In this document: piece by piece, positions 1 through 10,884 of the stretch
How the letters are laid out: every line of letters begins with the position of its first letter
How positions within the stretch are numbered: position 1 is the first letter of the stretch
Assembly: GCA_004431415.1 (NCBI GenBank)
Contig: QPMI01000194.1
Span: forward strand, 62,001 to 126,000
Reading direction: 5' to 3'
Source of the DNA: Cyanophora paradoxa
Taxonomy: Eukaryota; Glaucocystophyceae; Cyanophorales; Cyanophoraceae
Length of the DNA: 64,000 nucleotides
The notes under the pieces: model-generated
Seen by the model: the letters and a program-made list of their open reading frames with translations, nothing else
Told to the model about the DNA's origin: nothing
Databases searched by the model: none
Translations under genes and position numbers: made by a program

Positions 1-33
1 TAGAGGTTTCCGGAGCTGGAATGGGTATGGCTT

Positions 34-877
34 TTAGATATTGGACCTCCACTTCTCATATTCGCCATCGCGCAACGCCTTCCGGTACAGGACAGCAGTC
101 ACAATGTTGATGATCTGCCCGGTGTTCGAACGCAGAAGAGGCGCAGCTCAGTAGGGGACGAGAAGAGGAATACCTGCAAGAGCACGAGGAAGAGGCCGAA
201 GCCACCGAGCAGCTTGAGGTTCTCCGATGCGAGGGCCTTCGCATAGCCCGGCGTGAGGCCAGGCCACACTTTGGCGAAGTCCTCGGGGCTCTTGTCGTAG
301 AGCCACTGAATGTCCTCCTCAATCTTCGACCGCAGCGCGAAGCACGCAATCGCTGTGGCGAATTCGAAGATGGTGATGATTCCGACGGAGATGGCGAACT
401 TCTCGTTAGTCAAGGCGGCACAGGCGGCACCAGGGCAATGGCGCGCGCGGACTGCAAGGTTCAAAAGGATACACAGCAGAGAACACCGCGATTCTTTGCG
501 ACAGCGGCCCAGAAACCTGCCGCGCGCGACGTCTGAAATCGTACGAGGAGCGCGGAAAGTTCCGCAGCGGCGCACCGAGGCACGAGAAGAGAAGAATGAA
601 AACGCCGATAGCCACGAGCGCGTGCGGAGTCCACGCGCCGCCGTAGCCCTTTGCCAGCGCCGCGCCAGCGAGGCCAAGAATGAGCAGACCGCCGACCTGT
701 GGAGCGAGCATTGGCGCTGCCCCAAGCAAGGAGATGGCCCGCGAGGAAATGCGCGGCATTTGGCAGCGGAAGCGGCACGCCCACCATGGTCAAGAAGGTC
801 AGAATTTTCAAAATGCTGCCCGAGGGAGAGCATAGCGCTCTCGCTTCCACGAGCTGGCCCCGAACGAGGTTGCGCAT
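34..877 (-). CDS. Tetraspanin-like four-pass membrane protein, multi-exon
   Basis: Spliced reading on the minus strand gives a small protein with hydrophobic segments spaced as in tetraspanins. The first lies in ILKILTFLTMVG plus VGGLLILGLAG, the next in HALVAIGVFILLFSCLGA, the third in FAISVGIITIFEFATAIAC, followed by a polar loop (IEEDIQWLYDKSPEDF), and the last in LLGGFGLFLVLLQ joined to IINIVTAVLYRKAL. The last exon is 34-114, with an acceptor just above 114 and a stop at 34-36; the penultimate exon starts at about 174 with a GTATTC donor. The start at 877 is the first ATG of the 5' exon and is uncertain. Tetraspanins organise plasma-membrane domains, but here the extracellular loop is short and no CCG motif is visible, so a different four-pass family is possible. 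No partner gene is adjacent. Confidence 0.45.
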
Positions 878-3652
878 TTTTCGCAGGAGGAAACCCGGGC
901 CTGGCGCTTCGTCTGCTGCTGCCCTCGAGAATTTTGTATACCCCTCAGAGGGGGAGGTGACCCGGAGGTCCCCGGAGGTGACTGGGGAGTTCCGGGAGGA
1001 ACCCGCGGCGGGGGAGGATCCACACTGCGCCTCAGCTCGGCGTTAATCGGCTCGCTCGAATCGACGCGCCTGTGCAGCTCCCGCGCAAGTGTCTAAGGCT
1101 CGGTCGGCGCGGCAGCTCGATCTCGGCGGTAGCTGTTTCGACTCCAGTGGGCACTCTGATCGTGCTTTGTTGGCGGCTCTGATGCGCGATCGCAAGACAC
1201 TCCATGCACGGACCACTTGCGCTAGCGCTTCGCATCGGTACCTGCGCGCTGAGAGCCTCAGAGCTGCTTGGCGCGTACTGGCACTGGCGCGGCGGAAGTT
1301 TCGAAATCCCTTCAAGACTCGAAGGTCGCCCGCCACGAGTAGACCAGTTGACGCTGATCTGACCTATCTGAGCGAGCGTCACTGAGTTCGTGGCTGCCAA
1401 GATGTTCTCTATCGTGCAAGGGCTGAAATCATCGCGCAGTGTCAGCTCAGAGGGAGTGCACCGTAGCACGTGAGCACTCGAATTGCCAATTGCATCTGCC
1501 GGCTAGCGCTCATCGTCTGTGTCGCGATCGCTCTTTCTCCCGCCCAGGTTCCCCAGCCCAGGATGTACTAATTTAAAGCCTGTCGTGCGCTCGAAGGTGC
1601 GCTCTTCGAGCGCTCAGCCTTGACGGGCACCCGCAAACGTATCCGAGACTCGGTTCCGAGTGCGGCAGATGCTCAGCGGCTCCTCAGCGGCTCGAACGCA
1701 CGCGTCGGATCTGGTCCAGCCGGCGCAAGATCACCGACGCGTGCGAGCGGGACTGTTGCATCTCCCAGCGGGACTGTTGCATCTCCCGGGTATCTAAACG
1801 GCGCCCACGCCCGCCCCGCACAGGTGCTAGACCTAGGGAATGCCCACGCAACCTGTGAATCCTGTCAGAGCCATGAGTAGCCTGCAACAGCCCCATGCAT
1901 AGCCCATAACGACCCCTTCTCGCAGGCCAGAACGCCGATTGCCCGCTGGAGTACAGTGGATGGAGAGCAGCACTACAAACTCAAGAGACCCACGACACCA
2001 ACAAGGTTCTCCCCTGGATCTAGATATCGGTACCCCCCGACTAACTAGGTAGCCCCCCCGGGGCGGGGGGAGGGGGGGGGAGGGGGGAGGAGGGGGGGCG
2101 GAGCGGCGCTTCACTGGGAGGAGGCCCTTGCCTCTCATTTCTACCTCGTTTCTAGAGGCCCCGGGCTGTGACCTTGTGCCCGCAGCAGCCCCACCTCTGT
2201 TGGCTTCTATTCCCCGTGCCACTTTGGTGTCCTCTATTGCACACACCCTATTCTCATCATTTCGGCTGCCTTCGCCAGTCCCCATTCCTCTCCCCCGCCT
2301 GCCAGACACACACAGCCTTCTCTCGCACTTTTCTCCTGACCGCCGCACTCACGTCGATTCAGGGAAGGGAGATTGGTTGCGTCCCCCGGCTCCCACGGCC
2401 ATCGCGCTAGGCCGCGGAAGAACAGTCCTCGGTGGTGGAGGCTTGTTCTTGCCCACGGTTGTGGCCGACCAGTGCTGCAAGTCCTGTGGCATCGCCACCT
2501 GAGCTTCCCTCCTCGACAATGGCCCTCCAAACTGGTCTCGCTCCTCGCCTTCCATCAGTACTCCCACCATCCGCACCCCGGCCTCCCTCCTCCACGGTAG
2601 CCTCTCCCCCCCGGCCCTTGTTCACCCGTTTTCCCTTGGCCAATCGCATTTCTTTCCATGCACTCCGCAATGTGGTGCCTCCCATGCCGGTGACGCAGCA
2701 GGCCTTCTGTTTTCGCTTGCAGTCTAGCGTTGTATGACCTAGTTCTTATTATAGAATGCCTTCCCGGGGACCTACCCAGGCAGTAGCTTCACACCACCTT
2801 TTTCCTGATCCCTTATTAGCCCATGAGTGGGGCCGGGTATCGTGACCCTTCACAGTCTTGTAGACCAGTTAAGACGGCTTAGTCCTTTGGGGTTAGTTTA
2901 TTCCAGAATGAGATATCGCCACTGGCTAGCTGAGCTCCACCCAATCCGATGTCCCATGGAGTCCGAACGACTTATATAATTAGCCCTGCAAGTTCGAATT
3001 CATCTCTCGACTCAGCGATTTGATATTCTAACAGACGCTTCAGTTGCCAAGTTATATTATATCAATTGCAACATCCGCCGGGCCGTACTGTCTTCCGAAG
3101 TTCGTGTGCACGACCGCATTTAGTGCTGCAATTCAATGATTGCAACTGCCGCAGTGCTGGCTATAGCGCTTAGTGTCACAGTGTCTAGATCTCGAATTCT
3201 CCCGGGTCCCTCCCATGGCCAGCCAGGGATGCCATGATGTATTGAAGGCTGTTGCGTGCTCCTCTAGATCTCAGAGTCTAGCACGCGAATAGAGCAACTG
3301 CCTTTGGTGCGGCCGCCCCACTGGGCCCTCCGAGGCTTCCTGACGACTTTGAATATCTTGCCCCACCCAACCTTATCCTAGATTTTTTTCTCTCGGCTTC
3401 TCACTGTCCAGGTTTTGAGGATCGAGGAATCAACTTCAAACAACGCCTTTCCTGTCTCTCTCCCCAGCTATGTTCTAGCCCTGGCCAAGTCGGGGTAGGT
3501 GCCTTGGGCAAGCTAGTGTATTCGGCTCCCTAGGGAGGTAACGGAGACTGTACCGTGGTGTTACTGAATATACGAGGGATTACGTTAAAAAGGCAAGCAA
3601 AAAGTGCCACTGATGCCACTGACTTGCGAACGAAATTGATTTTGAACAAAGT
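878..3652. other. No supported gene; low-complexity patches
   Basis: No spliced or unspliced frame here reads like a conserved protein. At 950-1005 there is an imperfect repeat around the word GGAGGTGAC. At 2056-2100 there is a G-rich run, and 2130-2740 is pyrimidine-rich on the plus strand, which creates long spurious frames. The stretch 2740-3650 is of balanced composition without repeats that I can see. Confidence 0.5.
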
Positions 3653-4413
3653 CTAGTGACTCAGTTGCTGGAATTGCTGCAGCGTGAGGCCCAGGAACTG
3701 ACGCATGGTGTTCAGCTCCATTGAAGATATCTCGTTGATCTATTTGCAGTTAGGTTCATGCCCAAAATATGAAGAGGGTTCTCACTCACTTTGAGTGCTA
3801 CAGTGCCCTCGTCAATGGAATGCAAAAGCAATCGCCTTATCTTCTCACCTCTTACCTCTTCTATGTCTTTTAGGAGTCCTCGAACGGCCTCCGACTCGCT
3901 TACGTCGTCCGCAGCGCTGGCGAACTTCAGTGCTTGCAACAAAAGAGTCGCGCCAGAATACGACGCACTTGGCAAGAATGAGGATGCCGATCTCGAGGTA
4001 GTTGAAGTCTATGTTGCAAAGCATCCCTTCTACCTGTTTCTCGCTCTCCAGCATTCGCGATAGCGCATCTGGGAAGTACATCAGCGCTCGGACGGGAACG
4101 AGTTTCGGCCGGCAGCTCACCTCTGGTGAGCCAGGGCGGCGGGATTAACTTGCACTTGCTCCGCTTTTTCAAGTGAATCGCGAGCCAGAGCGGCACTTTC
4201 ACTGGCACCTGTGGCTTGAAAGGTCGGAAAGTCCTCTGGGCGGCAACGCGTTAGTTCGAATTCGCCTACGCATTGCTGAGAGCGCCAGCTGACCGCAACG
4301 AGTTCAAGATAGTTCAAACTGAAGCTCGGGATGATTTCGACTGGCTCGTCCCCAGCCAGGAACTCGAGGACATCGTTCCCGTCGGCTTGCGGAACGCGGG
4401 CCGCCGACATCAC
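3653..4413 (-). CDS. PSF2: GINS complex subunit PSF2
   Basis: PSF2 (GINS2) is one of four subunits of the GINS complex, which joins MCM2-7 and Cdc45 in the replicative helicase in the nucleus. The spliced minus-strand product shows the family signature in order: an N-terminal LEFLAGDE and EIIPSFSL, then [12 protein letters not shown] and [16 protein letters not shown] followed by IPPPW, then [13 protein letters not shown], an alpha-helical [15 protein letters not shown]...[15 protein letters not shown], and the C-terminal [16 protein letters not shown]. Introns split it at least four times; the last exon ends at the TAG at 3653-3655. The start ATG at 4413 gives a short N-terminal extension before the conserved block, and the second ATG three bases on is equally possible. 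Length (about 190-200 residues after splicing) fits the family. The first donor would be GTCAGC, a weaker site, so that junction is less sure. Confidence 0.9.
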
Positions 4414-5127
4414 GCAGCAGAATACACGCCGACGAACTCAGCGCGTTCAGCGCCGTTCGGAACGCTCGTTGTAAACGAGCTGCAAATTGGGACGTCGACC
4501 GCGTTTGCCGCTCAGCTGCAGTCGCCCGTTGCCAGTGTGTCAGATAGCGGCGCGCTTTGCTAAAGGTGCTGCTTTCCACGCGCCTAGCGGGGCCAGCCGC
4601 CCGGTCAACTACGCGGGTGTCAAAAGTGGAGTACACTGGACACGAGTTTTCCGGATACACGTGTGCTTTCTTTTAATGCGTGCAGTGCGCATTCACGCAT
4701 TCGCCAGCGGCTCTCTATTGTTCACGCGTGCGCCAGCGGCTATCTATTAGTGTCAGCTCCTTGTTATGTACGGGCTGTCCTGCCGCCGGACCAGATCTGA
4801 AGATTCTGTACACGGCACCTACTTCGTTTCGGCAACCACACGTATGTGCAGGCTCGATCAACTATCGCCCTCGATGAAACACACACTTGCTTCTCGCCCA
4901 CGAAGCACGGAACTTTAGGGCCTAGCACCGAAGCGGACGAGATTCGGGAAAGCGATCGTATGTAACTATCCGCCAGCGCGATGTGCCTGCGCGCTGCCCC
5001 CCGCTCCCGACCCGAGCCACAAGCCAGCCGTAGGAAGACGTTTCAAAAAACCTACATTGACCTCAAAACCCCGGGACAAAAAAGCTATTGTTACGTGGTA
5101 CAACAATGGGGGAGACACGGCAGGAGT
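4414..5127. other. Intergenic between PSF2 and cytochrome c6
   Basis: I see no conserved reading frame. It contains the PSF2 5' flank and the cytochrome c6 3' flank. Two near-identical short words (CGCCAGCGGCT) at about 4702 and 4732 suggest a small local duplication. Confidence 0.4.
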
Positions 5128-5684
5128 TTACCAGCCGTTGCCAGCCTGTGTCGAGCATTGGAGTAATCAGTGAAGGCCCGCAGCAGCGCGAGCGCAAGAG
5201 AACAGACCTGGGAGTAAACGTACTCCGCAACCGCAGCGATCTCATCCTCGGCGAGACGGCCACCGAACGCGGGCATGGCGTTCTTGCCGCCGGTGACCTG
5301 CTTCTTGATGGCGTCGACGTTGTAGCCGCCGTCGAGGTACTGCTCGAGCGCCGCCTTCTTCAGGGTCTTCTCGGCAGCGATGACGTTGTTGCCGCCAGCA
5401 TGGCACGCGGCGCAGTTGTTGGTGAAGATGGCAGCGCCGTCCGCGGCGAACACCGGGGAAGCAGCGAGCAGGGCCGCGGCGGTCGCCGCAGCGGTGAAGG
5501 TGGCCTTCTTCGACATGCGAACGCCGCCCTTGTTCGCTGCGAAAGCGGGCGGGTTAGCCCGGCTGGGGCGGGCCAGTGCGCGCACGCCTCCGGGCGCACC
5601 GGCAACCGGGGCCTTGGCGACCTCGGCCTTGCCGGCGATGAACGCCTTCGAGGGAACGATGGGGAGGGCAGCGACGAAGGCCAT
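5128..5684 (-). CDS. PETJ: Plastid cytochrome c6 precursor, nuclear-encoded
   Basis: Cytochrome c6 is a soluble thylakoid-lumen haem protein that carries electrons from cytochrome b6f to photosystem I. From the ATG at 5684 the product begins [15 protein letters not shown], a transit peptide with an early phenylalanine as in red algae and glaucophytes. It continues through a basic Ala/Pro-rich stretch to a second signal ([15 protein letters not shown]) ending ASPVFA, the likely lumenal cleavage site. The mature part has the haem-attachment motif CAACH, then AMPAFGGRL, supplying the axial Met, and AEYVYSQ. A 62-nt intron (5146-5207, GTCTGT..CACAG) separates this from a tiny last exon, 5128-5145, encoding only AGNGW and the stop. 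A 5' fragment of this gene is duplicated at 14335-14485. An upstream in-frame ATG at 5753 exists but would precede the MAF motif, so I reject it. Confidence 0.93.
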
Positions 5685-5869
5685 GGTGCTAGCTGGGCGA
5701 CTGACGGCGACCGGCGAACAAGGATGACTTGGTGAATGAAAATCAGACGCCAATCACGGGACGGGGTACGGGTGCGACGCCAACGGGGGGTACGAGAACA
5801 TGCAAGCGCAGCGCCCGCTCGACCGCGCGAAGCAGGAGGAGTGGCACGGTGCACGGTGCACGGTGACGG

Positions 5870-6715
5870 CGCACGGTGACGGCGCTGGATTGATGCGTAC
5901 CAAAGCGCTAGCCGCTCAGCCTGTCAGATAGAGCCGCTGAGCCCGCCTGAACAACGGAGTGCCAGTGGACACGTACGACGAGGACGCGTGCATCTGTCCG
6001 CACCAGGGCATTTGAGGCGTCCATGTAGCAACTGAGGCGCCGTCCCGTAGCCTCGTGTGAAAGCACAGGTCCGCGCCACGTGCGCAAACGGATTCAAATG
6101 CTTGATTGAATCAGATTTTGTTGACGCTGAGCTGAGCTCGAGCTCAGCGCCGGTTCGATATCGGACTCAACTCTACACCCAGACGTACGCAATCTGATTT
6201 TCGCTTGTCTGACTCGCGATCGCTGAAGGTTGTGACAGGCATATACAGGCGCTTGCTCGTCACTGCTCCCCGTCAAACCACGCCAGCTCAGCCAATTGCA
6301 AGATCAAATTTGCTTATATCGCCACGAGTCGCCACGAAATGACGAAGCAGAGCAGAGACTCTGAGACGGCACAAGGCCAGCCACGTGGAGGCCGAACTGC
6401 ACGTGCGTCTGCAGAAAGCTAGAAGTGCGTTGTTGCAGGAGCCAAGCCAGTCTTTTCGAAAAAAAATTAGGTAGTAGTCGTAAGTAGTTCATAAGTAGTC
6501 AATCTTAGCAGGCGGAAAGCGAGAACTAGGACTACCACCCACATGTACAATCTTTAATCTCCCGTACTACGGTTTGCAAAGAATTGGAAGGCAACCGATC
6601 GCGAGGGACATGCCACGGTGGCACAAGGAAGGAGGCACATGCACATGTGCATACTTGCACCTGAGCCACGGTGCAGGTGAGTATGCCCCCCCCCCCCCCC
6701 CCCCCCCCCCCCCGG
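5870..6715. repeat. Dispersed repeat A, copy 1, ending in a poly-C tract
   Basis: This non-coding stretch is similar over about 800 bp to 12930-13720. Shared words include GCACGGTGACGGCGCTGG, ACGTACGACGAGGACGCGTG, GACGAAGCAGAGC and GGCCAGCCACGTGGAGGC. Both copies end in a CACATGTGCAT-rich section followed by a long C run (here 6687-6714). Both lie about 190 bp upstream of a minus-strand gene start. Confidence 0.75.
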
Positions 6716-6965
6716 AGCTGCCGCCTTGGCGCGCGCAATCGACTGCCTCATGGCAGCCATCCCGGAGTCCAGTCGGTGGTCCAGAACCTCCGGTGCACCC
6801 TCCCTGCCGGGCCCTCCCCCCCCCGCCGCTGCCACGGCCGCCACGCCGGTGCCTTCGACGGCCCCGCCCGCCGCCAGGCCGCCCCCATGGCCCCCCCGTC
6901 GATTGCCCCGGCACCAGGCTATGGGGGATCCAGGCTGTAGCGCTTTCGGCGCCCCGCGGGGCGAT
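6716..6965. repeat. Dispersed repeat B, copy 1
   Basis: A GC-rich segment containing GTCGATTGCCCCGGCACCAG and CGCCCCGCGGGGCGA recurs in inverted orientation at 47810-47965. I see no credible coding frame; frames through it are proline/glycine shadows. Confidence 0.6.
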
Positions 6966-7189
6966 TTCGGAAGAGGTAAACAAGTGTCCACTTTTGCCAA
7001 GAGTCTCTCCCATGTAAAGTAACTTAATAAACCTTTATTTAAGCCTACATAGAGCCTCTATAAGGCCTCACAGAGTCCTCGGCCCCCCGGCCCCACCCAC
7101 ATGCACAAGCTCAGTACCAGCCACTGATCAAATCAAGTTAGAACCCTGCCCTCCTTCGCACTGCCTACCTATAGCTACTACGTAGACCC

Positions 7190-9110
7190 TATGCCTACGC
7201 TCGGCGAGCCGCGCCGCCGCCCGCAACGCCTCCGCCTCGCCCGGCGAGCCGCGCCGCCGCCTGCTGCGCCTCCCCCGCCCGGCGAGCCGCGCCGCCGCCC
7301 AGCGAGCCGCGCCGCCGCCCGCCGCGCCTCCGCCCCGCCCGGCGAGCCGCGCCGCCGCCCGCCGCGCCTCCGCCCCGCCCGGCGAGCCGCGCCGCCGCCC
7401 GCCGCGCCTCCGCCCGCCCGGCGAGCCGCGCAGCCGCCCGCCGCGCCTCCGCCCGCCCGGCGAGCCGCGCCGCCGCCCGCCGCGCCTCCGCCCCGCCCGG
7501 CGAGCCGCGCCGCCGCCCGCCGCGCCTCCGCCCCGCCGGCGAGCCGCGCCGCCGCCCGCCGCGCCTCCGCCCCGCCCGGCGAGCCGCGCCGCCGCCCGCC
7601 GCGCCTCCGCCCCGCCCGGCGAGCCGCGCCGCCGCCCGCCGCGCCTCCGCCCGCCCGGCGAGCCGCGCCGCCACCTGCCGCGCCTCCGCCCCGCCCGGCG
7701 AGCCGCGCCGCCGCCCGCCGCGCCTCCGCCCCGCCCGGCGAGCCGCGCCGCCGCCCGCCGCGCCTCCGCCCCGCCCGGCGAGCCGCGCCGCCGCCCGCCG
7801 CGCCTCCGCCCCGCCCGGCGAGCCGCGCCGCCGCCCGCCGCGCCTCCGCCCCGCCCGGCGAGCCGCGCCGCCGCCCGCCGCGCCTCCGCCCCGCCCGGCG
7901 AGCCGCGCCGCCGCCCGCCGCGCCTCCGCCCCGCCCGGCGAGCCGCGCCGCCGCCCGCCGCGCCTCCGCCCCGCCCGGCGAGCCGCGCCGCCGCCCGCCG
8001 CGCCTCCGCCCCGCCCGGCGAGCCGCGCCGCCGCCCGCCGCGCCTCCGCCCCGCCCGGCGAGCCGCGCCGCCGCCCGCCGCGCCTCCGCCCCGCCCGGCG
8101 AGCCGCGCCGCCGCCCGCCGCGCCTCCGCCCCGCCCGGCGAGCCGCGCCGCCGCCCGCCGCGCCTCCGCCCCGCCCGGCGAGCCGCGCCGCCGCCCGCCG
8201 CGCCTCCGCCCGCCCGGCGAGCCGCGCCGCCGCCCGCCGCGCCTCCGCCCGCCCGGCGAGCCGCGCCGCCACCTGCCGCGCCTCCGCCCCGCCCGGCGAG
8301 CCGCGCCGCCGCCCGCCGCGCCTCCGCCCCGCCCGGCGAGCCGCGCCGCCGCCCGCCGCGCCTCCGCCCCGCCCGGCGAGCCGCGCCGCCGCCGCCGCGC
8401 CTCCGCCCCGCCCGGCGAGCCGCGCCGCCGCCCGCCGCGCCTCCGCCCCGCCCGGCGAGCCGCGCCGCCGCCGCGCCTCGCCGCCGCGAGCCGCGCCGCC
8501 GCCGCGCCTCCGCCCGCCCGGCGAGCCGCGCCGCCGCCCGCCGCGCCTCCGCCCCGCCCGGCGAGCCGCGCCGCCGCCCGCCGCGCCTCCGCCCCGCCCG
8601 GCGAGCCGCGCCGCCGCCCGCCGCGCCTCCGCCCCGCCCGGCGAGCCGCGCCGCCGCCCGCCGCGCCTCCGCCCCGCCCGGCGAGCCGCGCCGCCGCCCG
8701 CCGCGCCTCCGCCCCGCCGGCGAGCCGCGCCGCCGCCCGCCGCGCCTCCGCCCGCCCGGCGAGCCGCGCCGCCGCCCGCCGCGCCTCCGCCCCGCCCGGC
8801 GAGCCGCGCCGCCGCCCGCCGCGCCTCCGCCCCGCCCGGCGAGCCGCGCCGCCGCCCGCCGCGCCTCCGCCCCGCCCGGCGAGCCGCGCCGCCGCCCGCC
8901 GCGCCTCCGCCCCGCCCGGCGAGCCGCGCCGCCGCCCGCCGCGCCTCCGCCCCGCCCGGCGAGCCGCGCCGCCGCCCGCCGCGCCTCCGCCCCGCCCGGC
9001 GAGCCGCGCCGCCGCCCGCCGCGCCTCCGCCCCGCCCGGCGAGCCGCGCCGCCGCCCGCCGCGCCTCCGCCCCGCCCGGCGAGCCGCGCCGCCGCCCGCC
9101 GCGCCTCCCC
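7190..9110. repeat. 40-bp GC-rich minisatellite, about 48 units
   Basis: The array is built from a 40-bp unit, for example starting GCCTCCGCCCCGCCCGGCGA, with scattered single-base losses and a few shortened units (for example near 8390 and 8470-8510). Because 40 is not a multiple of three, each frame cycles through all three reading phases, so the long open frames on both strands (643-877 residues) are a composition artefact. The unit contains neither GT nor AC, so it carries no splice donor on either strand. Confidence 0.95.
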
Positions 9111-9174
9111 AGCTGGCGCTGAGACGGTCCCGTCCTGCGGAGGTGCGGAGGGGGGCGGAGGGGCGCCGCCGCCG

Positions 9175-9330
9175 GAAAGCGGGAGGCGGGGCGGGGCGGG
9201 GCGGGGCGGGCGGGCGGAGCGGGGCGGGCGGGGCGGGCGGGGCGGGGCGGGGCGGGGCGGGCGGGACAGAGCGTGGCGGGGCAGAGCGGGGCGGGGCGGG
9301 GTGGGGCGGGGCGGGGCGGGGCGCGGACAT
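9175..9330 (+). repeat. GGGGC/GGGCG simple repeat
   Basis: A degenerate GGGGCGGGGC run follows the minisatellite. The G-rich strand could fold into G-quadruplexes. It lies at the 3' side of the candidate exons at 9330-9600. Confidence 0.85.
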
Positions 9331-9600
9331 CGTGAGCGATGGCGAGGTGCCGCCCGTCATTGGGGAGGGCCAGACAGAGCCTGACCGCCTCCCTTCGAGG
9401 CCCGGCTGGGGCGGGCGGGGCAGGGCGGGGCGGAGACGGGGAGGGAAGGGGCGCACGCGGCCGTCGGCGTCGGCGAAGGCAAGGACGGCGCCGGAGGCGG
9501 CAAGGGCGATGCGGGCGCCGGAGGCCGGCGGGCCGTGCCCCGCGCCCACGCCCTCGTCCGAGAGCGCGTCCGGGCGAGCGGGCGAGCGGGGCGGGGCTCG
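9330..9600 (-). CDS. Candidate exons of a beta-propeller-like protein
   Basis: Two minus-strand segments look coding rather than low-complexity: GARIALAASGAVLAFADADG (about 9460-9530) and REAVRLCLALPNDGRHLAIA (about 9340-9400). Their spacing of small hydrophobics with ADADGRV and PNDGRHLAIAHD resembles blades of a WD40-type propeller. A plausible GTGCGC..CCCAG intron lies between them. The mini-exon array at 9637-10016 is immediately upstream on the same strand and may belong to the same gene. No further exon can be followed past the G-rich repeat and minisatellite, so the gene may be truncated or have them in an intron. Confidence 0.35.
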
Positions 9601-9636
9601 CGTTGGTGGCGGCGACGACGCGGGACGCGGAAGCGC

Positions 9637-10016
9637 ACTCACGGGTCCCGCGTACTCCTGCCGGTAGTCCACCTTCTGCAGGCACCGCTGCGAGTCTGCC
9701 CGCCCGGCCCGCGGAGCTCCGCTCGCTGCGCACTCACGGGTCCCGCGTACTCCTGCCGGTAGTCCACCTTCTGCAGGCACCGCTGCGAGTCTGCCCGCCC
9801 GGCCCGCGGAGCTCCGCTCGCTGCGCACTCACGGGTCCCGCGTACTCCTGCCGGTAGTCCACCTTCTGCAGGCACCGCTGCGAGTCTGCCCGCCCGGCCC
9901 GCGGAGCTCCGCTCGCTGCGCACTCACGGGTCCCGCGTACTCCTGCCGGTAGTCCACCTTCTGCAGGCACCGCTGCGAGTCTGCCCGCCCGGCCCGCGGA
10001 GCTCCGCTCGCTGCGC
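9637..10016 (-). repeat. Four 95-bp units, each a mini-exon plus intron
   Basis: Four near-identical 95-bp units run head to tail. On the minus strand each contains an acceptor (CCTGCAG), a 33-nt exon encoding KVDYRQEYAGP in phase 0, and a consensus donor (GTGAGT). The 33-nt exons are 9643-9675, 9738-9770, 9833-9865 and 9928-9960; the introns between are 62 nt. Spliced together they add 44 residues without changing frame. I cannot tell whether all four are included in mRNA or used as alternatives. Confidence 0.65.
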
Positions 10017-10029
10017 ACTCGCGTTGTCA

Positions 10030-10880
10030 CACCATCGCAAGGTAGCTACGCAGCTAAGCAGCACAAGTTAGCAATTAAGGAACACCGATATGAAAAACAT
10101 CGGGAAGCAAAAGCACCGCCAACAACGGCCACTCCGTTTCATGAGTACACGCCTCCGCTCGCTCCGTTGAAGCAGAGAACATGCAGGACAAGCCGCCTAC
10201 AACGCTCAGCTGCCGCAGCGCCGCAGCCGCCGCCGGCCCGCTGACAGGCCGCTGACACCCGCTGTGTAGGGGGGGGTAGGGGCACTTCTGCAGCTCTGCC
10301 AGGGGACCGCAGGCTCTAGGGGCACGATTGTGATTCACGTAGCGAGTTGGTGCCTCTAGCAAGGCTTGCGCGCTGGCGCGGCCCGCGGGCTCGCTGTCTG
10401 TGAGGCGCGCGGACGGCACCCCTATCGGGAAGCCTGACGCGCCCTGCGCACGCACCAAGCACGATAGAACACTCATAGCTAACGTTCGGGAGCAATCGGG
10501 AAGCCGCCTGCGGTGGTCGACTCGTCGGCTGCATCCGAGCTCCGCGGCCGGCCCTTCGCCTGTGCTGCCAACGGTAGCTATGCCCGCTACCTAGCTGCCC
10601 TAGCTCGTTGCGAGTGCTCCACGGTCGCCCCGGGCCCCGCGCGGGCCGTCCGCGCTTGTCTGGTCGAACTCTGGATCTCTGCGAACTGTCTTGTCGAAGC
10701 GATGCGAACAGCTTTCCGGTCGAACTCTTTGGAACTCTCGTTCGCATCGTCTCGAACTCTTCAAAAAGCTCGCTATGCGAACACTATGCGGTTTGCACTA
10801 CTACCATTCTCTAAGGAATCCGCTATGCGAACAGTATCGAACTATAAGATTCGCATCGATACGAACCAGGGGGGTTTTTA
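10030..10880. other. No supported gene; TGCGAAC-rich stretch
   Basis: No conserved protein is readable. Between 10680 and 10860 the words TGCGAAC and TCGAACTCT recur in a loose array (GATGCGAACAG, CTATGCGAACA), suggesting decayed short tandem repeats. The rest has no feature I can name. Confidence 0.4.
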
Positions 10881-10884
10881 CTAG

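Noticed and set aside
1186-6220. GCGATCGC octamers, as in cyanobacterial HIP1
   Set aside because: Only a few occurrences in this stretch, consistent with chance, and the DNA is nuclear rather than cyanobacterial.
7178-9828. Very long open frames (643, 851 and 877 residues) on both strands
   Set aside because: They run through the 40-bp GC-only minisatellite, where stop codons cannot occur, and repeat the same few residues in rotating phase.
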